From Kocuria palustris (lineage in GTDB: Bacteria; Actinomycetota; Actinomycetes; Actinomycetales; Micrococcaceae): 64,000 nt of DNA. A model generated the notes under the pieces. It saw nothing but the letters and a program-made list of their open reading frames with translations. It searched no databases and was not told the DNA's origin. Positions 1-7,413 of the stretch are shown piece after piece. The DNA is taken from assembly GCF_007666205.1 (NCBI RefSeq), contig NZ_VDOR01000006.1, forward strand, positions 90,809 through 154,808, read 5' to 3'. Positions within the stretch are counted from its first letter, which is position 1. Each line of letters begins with the position of its first letter. A program made the position numbers and the translations under genes.

Positions 1-785
1 CGCAGGCGCGGGTCGACATCACCGTGCGCAGCCTGGACAGCTCCCACGACCCCCTGCAGGACACCACCCACGGCGTGGTGGACGAGTCCGCCGAGCAGGT
101 CGCGGTCCTGGATCGGATGCTGGCCGAGCGCGCCCCCGACCACGAATGGACGGACCTGCGCCGCGCCGCCGTCGCGCTCATGGGCTCCTCCGCGGAGGAC
201 GAGGCCCTGGCCGTGGCGGCGCAGGCGGTCACCGCATGGCATCTCGATCACCCCCGCTGCCCGCGCTGCGGAGCGGTGACCGAGGTGCGCCGCTCCGGCT
301 GGCTGCGCGTGTGCCCCCAGGACGCATCCATGCAGTTCCCGCGCACGGACCCGGCGATCATCGTGACCGTGACGGACGGCGAGCCGGGGGACCCGCAGGA
401 GCGCGTGCTGCTGGGCCGCGCCGCGGCCTGGCCGGAGCGCCGGTTCTCGACGCTGGCCGGCTTCGTGGAGCCCGGTGAGTCCCTCGAGCAGGCGGTCCGC
501 CGGGAGGTCCACGAGGAGTCGGGGGCCCTCGTGGGCGACGTCCGCGTGCTGGGCTCCCAGCCCTGGCCCTTCCCCCGATCGCTCATGATCGGCTGCACGG
601 TCCGGCTCGAGGGCGGCCGCGTCGCCCCCGACGGCCTGGAGATCGCCGAGCTGCGCTGGCTGACGCGAGCGCAGCTGCGGGAGGCGGCGAGCACGGGCGA
701 GCTGCGGCTGCCCGGACGGGTCTCGATCGCCCGCGCCCTGCTCGAGCACTGGAACGGCGAGCCGCTCCCGGGAGGCGACTGGTGA
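1..785 (+). CDS. nudC: NAD(+) diphosphatase NudC (Nudix), 5' end outside window
   Basis: Nudix hydrolase expected to split NAD(H) or NAD-capped RNA ends. The frame is open to the left edge, so the GTG at 24 is probably internal and the N-terminal domain is cut off. Counting from that GTG, a zinc-ribbon remnant is seen at residues 79-97 (CPRCG, then a single Cys in VCPQD). The fourth zinc ligand of the E. coli enzyme is replaced. The Nudix box follows around 155-177 (GFVEPGES, REVHEESG). The NudC-specific SQPWPFPRSLM motif comes just after it. It overlaps the next gene by 4 nt (GTGA), so the two are probably translationally coupled. Identification is firm; the true start is not visible. Confidence 0.93.
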   Translation, partial: QARVDITVRSLDSSHDPLQDTTHGVVDESAEQVAVLDRMLAERAPDHEWTDLRRAAVALMGSSAEDEALAVAAQAVTAWHLDHPRCPRCGAVTEVRRSGWLRVCPQDASMQFPRTDPAIIVTVTDGEPGDPQERVLLGRAAAWPERRFSTLAGFVEPGESLEQAVRREVHEESGALVGDVRVLGSQPWPFPRSLMIGCTVRLEGGRVAPDGLEIAELRWLTRAQLREAASTGELRLPGRVSIARALLEHWNGEPLPGGDW

Positions 786-2680
786 CGGCACAGGACACCG
801 AGCCGCAGGGCCCCGCGCGCGATCTCCCGCCCGACGCCGCGTCGGCGGCGCTGTTCGCACTGCCCCGGGCGGACCAGCGCCCCCTGGAGGAGCGCATCCT
901 CGAGGGGCTCGACCCCGAGCAGCGGGAAGCCGCCACGACCCTGCGCGGCCCGGTCTGCGTGCTGGCCGGAGCCGGCACCGGCAAGACCCGGGCGATCACC
1001 CACCGCATCGCCTATGGGATCGCAGTGGGTGTCTACACCCCGCAGAAGGTCCTGGCCCTGACCTTCACCGCCCGCGCGGCGAACGAGATGCGCGATCGCC
1101 TGCGCCTGCTGGGCGCCGAGGGCGTCCAGGCGCGGACCTTCCACTCCGCGGCGCTGCGACAGCTGCAGTACTTCTGGCCGCAGGCCGTCGGGGGGCGGAT
1201 CCCCGATCTGGTCAGTCACAAGGCGCGGCTGATCGCCGAGGCCGCCGGCTCCATGCGCCTGAGCAGCGACCGCGGGGCCGTCCGCGACCTGGCCGGCGAG
1301 ATCGAGCGGGCGCGCGCCCTGCTGCTCGTCCCGGACACGTACCCGGATGCCGTCGCCCGCGAGGCGGCCGCCGGAAGCGCGCGCGAGCTCCCGGGGGGTC
1401 ACAGCGCCACCACGATCCAGCGGCTGTGGCAGACCTACGAGGACCTCAAGACGGATCGGAACCTGATCGACTTCGAGGACGTGCTGGCGATCATGACCGG
1501 CATCCTCGAGGAGGACCAGCGCATCGCCGCGGCCGTGCGAGCCCAGTACCAGCACTTCGTCGTCGACGAGTACCAGGACGTCTCCCCGCTGCAGCAGCGG
1601 CTGCTGGACGCCTGGCTCGGCCCGCGGGACGACCTGTGCGTGGTGGGCGACGCCTCCCAGACCATCTACTCCTTCACCGGCGCGACGTCGCGGCACCTGC
1701 TCGAGTTCCCCTCCCGCTACGAGGGCTCTCGCGTGGTGCGCCTGGTGCGCGACTATCGCTCGACGCCGCAGATCGTCGACACCGCCAATCGGCTGCTCAC
1801 GGCGCGGCGGCCCGGCCCCGATTCCACGGAGGGCCTCTGGGCCGATCCGCTGCGCCTGGTGGGGCAGCGGGCGCCGGGCCCCGTGCCGGACTGGCACGAG
1901 TACCAGGACGATCAGGCGGAGGCTCAGGGCACCGCCGTGCGCATCCAGGACCTGCTCGACGACGGCGTCCCCGCCACCGAGATCGCGGTGCTCTTCCGCA
2001 CCAACGGGCAGGCCCAGGCCTTCGAGACCGCACTGGCCGATGCCGGGATCGGGTTCCGGCTGCGCGGCACCGAGCAGTTCTTCCGCCGGCCCGAGGTCCG
2101 TCAGGCCATGGTCCAGATCCGCTCGGCCGCCGGCGCCGAGGCCGAGTCCGGCGGGGGAGCGGTGGCCCAGCAGGTGCGCGACATGCTGCGCTCGCTGGGC
2201 TGGTCGCGGCACGCGCCGCGCACGACCGGCAGCACGCGCGAGACCTGGGAGTCCATGGCGGCGCTGGTCGACATGACCGACCGCCTGGCCGCCGCGCACG
2301 CCCAGGCGCTCGAGGACGCGCAGCGGCGGGGGACCGAGGGCCCCGGCCCGTTCACGCTGCGCCACGTCGCGGAGGAGCTCGGCCGGCGGGCGGTCGCCCA
2401 GGACGCGCCGCCGGTGGAGGGCGTGACCCTGGCCTCGCTGCACTCGGCGAAGGGCCTCGAATGGGACGCGGTGTTCCTGACCGGGCTCTCCGAGGGTCTG
2501 CTGCCGATCACGTTCGCCGAGACCTCCGACGAGATCGACGAGGAGCGGCGCCTGCTCTACGTGGGGATCACCCGCGCCCGCGAGCAGCTCATGCTCTCGT
2601 GCTCGCTCTCGCGCACACCGGGCGGGCGGGCGAACCGTCGGCCCTCGCGCTTCCTGCGCGACATCGGCGCCGGTCGCTGA
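782..2680 (+). CDS. UvrD/PcrA-family ATP-dependent DNA helicase (UvrD2-like, short)
   Basis: SF1A 3'-5' helicase of 632 aa. Motifs in order: Walker A AGAGTGKT at 62-69, motif II VDEYQDV near 260, a motif IV-like AVLFRTNGQA, motif V LHSAKGLEWD and motif VI LLYVGITRAREQL near 595. Mycobacterial UvrD2 is about 700 aa, with an HRDC domain and a four-cysteine element at the C-terminus. This protein stops about 30 residues after motif VI and has neither. The GTG start overlaps the nudC stop, and the same nudC-uvrD2 pairing occurs in mycobacteria (Rv3199c-Rv3198c). Role in repair or replication is inferred from the family. Confidence 0.93.
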   Translation: MTAQDTEPQGPARDLPPDAASAALFALPRADQRPLEERILEGLDPEQREAATTLRGPVCVLAGAGTGKTRAITHRIAYGIAVGVYTPQKVLALTFTARAANEMRDRLRLLGAEGVQARTFHSAALRQLQYFWPQAVGGRIPDLVSHKARLIAEAAGSMRLSSDRGAVRDLAGEIERARALLLVPDTYPDAVAREAAAGSARELPGGHSATTIQRLWQTYEDLKTDRNLIDFEDVLAIMTGILEEDQRIAAAVRAQYQHFVVDEYQDVSPLQQRLLDAWLGPRDDLCVVGDASQTIYSFTGATSRHLLEFPSRYEGSRVVRLVRDYRSTPQIVDTANRLLTARRPGPDSTEGLWADPLRLVGQRAPGPVPDWHEYQDDQAEAQGTAVRIQDLLDDGVPATEIAVLFRTNGQAQAFETALADAGIGFRLRGTEQFFRRPEVRQAMVQIRSAAGAEAESGGGAVAQQVRDMLRSLGWSRHAPRTTGSTRETWESMAALVDMTDRLAAAHAQALEDAQRRGTEGPGPFTLRHVAEELGRRAVAQDAPPVEGVTLASLHSAKGLEWDAVFLTGLSEGLLPITFAETSDEIDEERRLLYVGITRAREQLMLSCSLSRTPGGRANRRPSRFLRDIGAGR

Positions 2681-2696
2681 CCGCCCGGGGATCCGC

Positions 2697-3497
2697 TCAC
2701 GCCGTGCACAGCGGGCACTCGACGCCGGCCGCTGCGACCGCGGTGCAGGTGCTCAGGGGGCGGCCCGCACGCAGCAGCAGGTGACCGTCATCCGGTCCCG
2801 GCTCGGCTCCCGCGGCCGCGGCCAGGACCGTCTGGGTGACCAGCGCCGCGCAGAACGCGGTGTGCGCCGGCCCGGCCGCCCGGTTCGCCGCCGGTCCTGG
2901 ATCCGCACGGCTGCCGGGCTGCGACGCCGCCCCGCCCGCGGCCGCCTCCCGGCATGCCGGACAGGGCCGGCGGTGCCAGGGCCGCTCCGGCCACAGCAGC
3001 ACCGCGCCGCCGCCTGCCAGGCTCATGACGTCCACGAGCGGGACCGCGGCCGGCAGCGGCAGCTGATCCCCGGGCGCCTCGACGGCGACGCCTTCGCCGG
3101 GCCGCGACACGGCCCGGGACGAGCGCAGCACCACGCGGCCGGGGCGCTCGTCGGTCAGCACGTCGTCGGTCCAGGTGACGGGGGCGGCCTCGGCATTCGC
3201 CGCGCGGATCCGACGACGGGTGCACAGCTCGCGGCAGCGGCCCACCTCGGTGGAGTCGAAGGCCCCGGCGCGGGCCTCCGCCCACGTGACGCGGCCGTCG
3301 TCGACCACGGTGAAGCCGCGGACCCCGCAGCCGGCGAGCATCACGGCGGCGGCCGCGGTGATCGGGCACAGCCCCAGCACCAGCACACGCAGCTCGGACA
3401 CGGGCGCCCCCAGCAGGGGCGGCCCGCTTGCGCGGCGGGGCATCAGCAGGGGATCGAGCGACGCGGGTGCGGCAGGCACCGGCGGAGGGGTCGTCAT
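2697..3497 (-). CDS. E1/ThiF-like (cyclodehydratase-like) protein with degenerate nucleotide loop
   Basis: 266 aa. The central part (LRVLVLGLCPITAAAAVMLA, then FTVVDDGRVTWAE) aligns by eye with the Rossmann core of ThiF/MoeB/E1-like proteins. The normal glycine-rich loop GxGGLG is replaced by GLCPIT, so ATP binding is doubtful. Two Cys pairs, CPAC near residue 205 and CPLC at the extreme C-terminus, could be the zinc site of this fold. Mycobacteria carry a similar uncharacterised protein (Rv3196) at this position. The start has a good Shine-Dalgarno (GGAGG, 6 nt spacing); longer starts lack one. It converges with the helicase 16 nt away. Function unknown; leader-peptide binding is only one possibility. 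Confidence 0.72.
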   Translation of the reverse strand: MTTPPPVPAAPASLDPLLMPRRASGPPLLGAPVSELRVLVLGLCPITAAAAVMLAGCGVRGFTVVDDGRVTWAEARAGAFDSTEVGRCRELCTRRRIRAANAEAAPVTWTDDVLTDERPGRVVLRSSRAVSRPGEGVAVEAPGDQLPLPAAVPLVDVMSLAGGGAVLLWPERPWHRRPCPACREAAAGGAASQPGSRADPGPAANRAAGPAHTAFCAALVTQTVLAAAAGAEPGPDDGHLLLRAGRPLSTCTAVAAAGVECPLCTA

Positions 3498-3756
3498 CGG
3501 GAGCCTCCGGACAGGGACGGGTCGGGCCTCGGGGAGCGGGCCGGGAGGCGGAGCGCCAGGCACCGGGGAGGTGCCCCGCGCGGAGCCCGGGCCGAGATGC
3601 CGCCGCTCGCGGGGCGAAGACGCGCTCGTGCCCGGACCCGCCCGGCTCGCACAGTCTCGCTCGTCGCGCGGCCCGACGGCCGTCGTCCACAGGAGAGCCC
3701 GGCCGAGGACGACGGGACGGGCAGCTCGGAGCTGGGAAGGGCCGCTCGGCGATGGG

Positions 3757-3769
3757 TAGCCTTCGGGAC
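3757..3769 (+). promoter_or_regulatory. Leaderless -10 box for the metallopeptidase gene
   Basis: TAGCCT at 3757-3762 is followed by 7 nt and then the ATG at 3770. This TANNNT-N7-ATG layout would start the transcript at or next to the start codon, and it supports that ATG over the one at 3752. Confidence 0.6.
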
Positions 3770-4492
3770 ATGCCTGCCGCGCGCCGTCCCCGTCCGAGTC
3801 CCGCCGCCCCGGCTCGCGGCAAGGCACCGGAGCCGACCGCCGGCTCCGGTGCCTCGGAGCATGCAGGGGACCACGACGCGCCCGAGGTAGAGGTCCGGCG
3901 CTCGCAGCGCCGCCGCAAGACGGTCTCGGCGCACTGGTCGGGGCAGCGCATCATCCTGCAGGTCCCGGCGCGGATGCCGGCCCGGGAGGTCGCCCGGTGG
4001 AGCGAGCGGATGTCGGCCCGCCTCATCGCCCAGCGGGAGCGGACCCGAGCGGCCGCCGCGGCGCGCGGCAGCGATGCGCACCTCATGCGCCGGGCCCGGG
4101 AGCTCTCCGCCCGCCTGCTCGACGGCCGGGCCCAGCCCACCGACGTGGTGTGGAGCTCCCGGCAGACCACGCGCTGGGCCTCGGCCACCCCGGCCACGGG
4201 GCGGATCCGCGTGTCCGACCGGCTGCGCGGTGCTCCCGAGTGGGTGCTCGACACCGTGCTGCATCACGAGCTGTGCCACCTGATCGAAGCCGGCCACGGC
4301 CCGGAGTTCCGCCGGCTCGAGGCGCTGCATCCGGACATGGCCAGGGCCCAGGCCTTCCTCGACGGAGCGGCCTGGGCCCTGGGGAAGGACGATCAGCGTC
4401 CGCTGTCGCCCGATCCGGAGCCGGAGTCCGGATCGGAATCCGGACCCGAGCCGGAGCCCGGAGCCGAATCGGGATCCGCGTCCGGGCCCTGA
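3770..4492 (+). CDS. YgjP/SprT-type zinc metallopeptidase (M48-like, DUF45)
   Basis: 240 aa cytoplasmic protein. The active-site motif is HHELCHL (HExxH) near residue 167, followed by HGPEF, as in the YgjP/DUF45 family. The N-terminal half has the family's RRSQRRRKTVSAHW strand. A WASATPATGRIRVSDRL segment precedes the active site. After residue 208 comes a tail of Pro, Glu, Ser, Gly and Asp only, which is outside the enzyme fold. Its last 100 nt overlap the 3' end of the convergent downstream gene. The start rests on a leaderless promoter layout. Substrate unknown. Confidence 0.85.
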   Translation: MPAARRPRPSPAAPARGKAPEPTAGSGASEHAGDHDAPEVEVRRSQRRRKTVSAHWSGQRIILQVPARMPAREVARWSERMSARLIAQRERTRAAAAARGSDAHLMRRARELSARLLDGRAQPTDVVWSSRQTTRWASATPATGRIRVSDRLRGAPEWVLDTVLHHELCHLIEAGHGPEFRRLEALHPDMARAQAFLDGAAWALGKDDQRPLSPDPEPESGSESGPEPEPGAESGSASGP

Positions 4493-5898
4493 TCCGAGCT
4501 CGGGTCCGCATCCCCCTGGGGGCTCTCGGCCGCATCCGCTCCCGAGCCCGCGTCGTCCGCGGAGCCCGACTCGGAGTCGAGCAGGCTGCGCAGCGCTGCG
4601 TCGAACTCGTCCTCGGAGGCCGTCAGCAGGCCGCGCCGGGACTCGTAGCCCTCGGGGTCGTCGAGGTCCTCGTCCGTGGGCAGCAGCTCCGGGGCCTCCC
4701 ACAGGCCGTCGCGGTCGTCGAGGCCGCGGCGCTGCTCGACGCGCTCCCAGAAGGCCGCGGCATCGCGCATGCGGCGCGGGCGCAGCTCGAGGCCGATCAG
4801 CGACGCGAAGGCGTGCTCGGCGGGGCCGCCCGAGGCGCGGCGGCGCCGGATGGTCTCGGACAGCGCGGCCGCCGACGGGAGATTCGCGGTCGCGCGCACG
4901 GTCACGACGTCGACCCAGCCCTCGATGAGCGCCAGCAGCGTCTCGAGGCGGTTCAGCACGGCCTTCTGCTCGGCGCTCTGCTCCGGCACGAACACCCCGG
5001 AGCTCAGCGCCTCCTGCACCGCGCTGGGATCCGTCGGGTCGATGTCCGAGGCCAGGCCCTCGATGCGCTCCATGTCGATGTGGATCTCGCGGGAGAACCG
5101 CGTGATCAGATCGATCAGGTGCCCGCGCAGCCAGGGCGCCGCGTGGAAGAGGCGCGTGTGCACGACCTCGCGCACGGCCAGGTAGATCACGATCTCCTGC
5201 GCCGGGATGTCCAGCCCCTCGCCGAACTCCTCGACGTTGCGCGGGAGCATGGCCGAGCGGTCCTCGGCCAGCGGCAGCCCGATGTCCGAGGACGAGACGA
5301 CCTCGGCCGCCAGGCCGCCGATGGCCTGGCCGAGCTGCATGGCGAACATCATGCCGCCGGCCCCGGCGAGCATGTGCGAGGCCCCGCCCATCATCTGGGA
5401 CAGCTCCTCGGGCATCTGCCGCGTGATGGTGTCGGTCAGAGCCTTGGTGACCGACTCGGCCACGGGCCCCGTGATCTCCTGCCAGGTCCCGAACGTGCCC
5501 TCGACCCACTCGGAGCGCGACCAGGCGGCCGGCTGGACCGGGCCCCGGCCGAAGACGGTGTGGTCGTCGACCCACAGCTGGGCCAGCTGCACGGCGTCGT
5601 CCACGATCTTGCGCTGGGAGTCCGTCACGGACGGATCGCCCGCGGCGGAGACGACCCGTCGGGCGTGGTCCTGGGCGGCCTTCCAGTTGACGGGTCCGTC
5701 GGAGGCGGAGGCCGAGAACATGGACTGCACCTGCGCGAACATGGCCTGCATGGCGCCCGGGTCGGTCGGCATGCCCATCTTCTGCAGATCCTCCGGCGAG
5801 ATCCCCGACTGCCCGAGGAACTGCTGGAACATCTGCTGGAAGGGGTCATCGCCCTGACCCTGGCGGTCGTCGTCGCCGTTCGGTGACTGGGGGCTCAT
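4393..5898 (-). CDS. Zinc-dependent metalloprotease, DUF2342/zincin_2 family
   Basis: 501 aa. The body matches the actinobacterial family often labelled 'coenzyme F420 biosynthesis-associated' or zinc-dependent metalloprotease (Rv3195-like). It has a Gly/Asp/Gln-rich N-terminus (FQQMFQQFLGQSG), a conserved LPRNVEEFGEGLDIP segment, and the zinc site around VVHTRLFHAAPWLRGHL near residue 245. The last 90 or so residues are an acidic, repetitive Ser/Gly/Asp/Pro tail. Sequence just upstream of the ATG contains GAGGA. Divergent from the PDZ/Lon-like gene, as in mycobacteria. The F420 label is historical and nothing here supports it. Confidence 0.85.
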   Translation of the reverse strand: MSPQSPNGDDDRQGQGDDPFQQMFQQFLGQSGISPEDLQKMGMPTDPGAMQAMFAQVQSMFSASASDGPVNWKAAQDHARRVVSAAGDPSVTDSQRKIVDDAVQLAQLWVDDHTVFGRGPVQPAAWSRSEWVEGTFGTWQEITGPVAESVTKALTDTITRQMPEELSQMMGGASHMLAGAGGMMFAMQLGQAIGGLAAEVVSSSDIGLPLAEDRSAMLPRNVEEFGEGLDIPAQEIVIYLAVREVVHTRLFHAAPWLRGHLIDLITRFSREIHIDMERIEGLASDIDPTDPSAVQEALSSGVFVPEQSAEQKAVLNRLETLLALIEGWVDVVTVRATANLPSAAALSETIRRRRASGGPAEHAFASLIGLELRPRRMRDAAAFWERVEQRRGLDDRDGLWEAPELLPTDEDLDDPEGYESRRGLLTASEDEFDAALRSLLDSESGSADDAGSGADAAESPQGDADPSSDQGPDADPDSAPGSGSGPDSDPDSGSGSGDSGR

Positions 5899-6162
5899 GG
5901 TCCTCGATCCTGTTCTGCGTCGATGGCTGCGCGCACGGCTCTGCGGGGCAGGCGGCGGCGCGCAGGGTGTCTGCGCGGCTCGGCCGGCCGAGAGCCGACC
6001 CGGGACGAGTCGGGCTCGGCCGGCCTGCGATGCCCCCAGCGTAGCGACCGCGTCCGAGCGCGTCGCCGGGGCAGGGGCTCTTTCGCTGGGAGCATGCCGG
6101 CCCGGGGGCGACTAGGATCGGCGGCATCGCCCGCCGCCGATCGATCCCGAGGTCTCCACGCC

Positions 6163-7224
6163 GTGTCCCGTCTCCGATTCCGCCCGGGCATGGAAGCCGG
6201 ATCGCTGATCGCGGCCGCCGTCCTGCTGGTCGCGTGCGCCTGGGCTCCCGCTCCGTACGTCGTGGAGCGGCCGGGCCCCACCTTCGACATCACCGAGGAG
6301 GTGGGCGACGAGCCGATCATGACGATCGAGGGCGCGCAGACGCACCCCTCGGACTCCCGGCTCGACTTCTCGACCGTCTACGTCGTCGGGGGACCCGGCT
6401 CCAGCCCGCGGGCCCTGGAGACGGTGATCTCGTGGGCCGATCCGGGAATGGCCGTGGTGCCCCTCGAGGTCATGTACCCGCCGGCGGCCACCCGGCAGCA
6501 GGTCTCCGACTCCGGGACGGCCGCCATGGAGTCCTCTCAGGACATGGCGATCGCCGCGGCGCTCAACGACCTCGACCTCGACTACTCGACGCGCCTGACC
6601 GTCGCCTCGACGGTTCCGGGGGCCCCGTCGGAGTCCGTGCTGCGCGCCGGCGATGAGCTGATCGAGCTCGACGGCGCCCCGATCGGCTCGCTCGAGTCGC
6701 TGCGCGACGACCTCGATGCGCTCGAGGGCGACACCGCCGAGGTGACGGTCGATCGCGATGGGCGGCGCGAGACGCTGGAGGTCGGGACCGTGGACTCGCC
6801 CGAGGGACGGCAGCTCGGCGTCTACCTGGACCGGGAGTTCGACTTCCCCCTGGAGGTCGGCTTCGGCCTCGAGGACGTGGGCGGGCCGAGCGCGGGGATG
6901 ATGCTGTCGCTGAGCCTCGTGGACCAGCTCACGGAGGGATCGCTGGCCGGCGACCACCACGTGGTCGGCACGGGCACGATCGACGCCGAGGGGGATGTCG
7001 GGCCGATCGGAGGGGTGCGCCAGAAGATGCTCGGCGCCTCCGAGACCGGGGCCGATCTGTTCCTGGCCCCCGTCGAGAACTGCGACGAGGTGCGCGGACA
7101 CGTCCCGGACGACCTGCCGGTGGTCGCGGTGGACACGCTCGACGACGCCGAGGACGCCCTCGGCGTCCTGGCCGGGGACGGGGACCTCGCCGCGCTGCCG
7201 AGCTGCGAGGGCGGCGACGGCTGA
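6163..7224 (+). CDS. PDZ/Lon-like (S16) membrane-anchored serine protease
   Basis: 353 aa from a GTG with GAGG 10 nt upstream. A basic N-terminus and one hydrophobic segment (about 10-28) should anchor it, with the rest outside the cytoplasm. A PDZ-like region lies near 150-220 (RAGDELIELDGAPI). The Lon-type protease domain follows: the catalytic Ser in GGPSAGMM near 245 and the Lys in GGVRQKM near 285 form the expected Ser-Lys dyad. Rv3194c of M. tuberculosis has the same layout and neighbours. A TAGGAT box at 6113-6118 is a likely -10. An ATG at 6190 would cut into the anchor, so the GTG is preferred. Confidence 0.85.
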   Translation: MSRLRFRPGMEAGSLIAAAVLLVACAWAPAPYVVERPGPTFDITEEVGDEPIMTIEGAQTHPSDSRLDFSTVYVVGGPGSSPRALETVISWADPGMAVVPLEVMYPPAATRQQVSDSGTAAMESSQDMAIAAALNDLDLDYSTRLTVASTVPGAPSESVLRAGDELIELDGAPIGSLESLRDDLDALEGDTAEVTVDRDGRRETLEVGTVDSPEGRQLGVYLDREFDFPLEVGFGLEDVGGPSAGMMLSLSLVDQLTEGSLAGDHHVVGTGTIDAEGDVGPIGGVRQKMLGASETGADLFLAPVENCDEVRGHVPDDLPVVAVDTLDDAEDALGVLAGDGDLAALPSCEGGDG

Positions 7225-7264
7225 GGCCGGTCGCGTCCCGGCCTGCCCAGGGGATTCACCGACT

Positions 7265-7293
7265 TTGCCCATGTCGCCGACAGGGCGGACAAT
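7265..7293 (+). promoter_or_regulatory. Sigma-A-type promoter for the UPF0182 gene
   Basis: TTGCCC at 7265-7270 and GACAAT at 7288-7293 are separated by 17 nt, leaving a leader of about 115 nt before the GTG at 7414. Confidence 0.55.
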
Positions 7294-7413
7294 GGCTGGG
7301 GCGCGCCTCCACCGGTGCGCCGACCACCTGACGATCAGTCGCCGGGCCTCCACCGAGGGCTCCGCCGCGCGGCGGATCGCACGCACCGACCCCCAGGGAA
7401 GGCCCAGGCTCAC

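Noticed and set aside
248..2443. Long minus-strand open frame opposite nudC and the helicase
   Set aside because: It mirrors real plus-strand genes, has Arg/Gly/Ala-rich composition without domains, and is a common artefact of high GC content.
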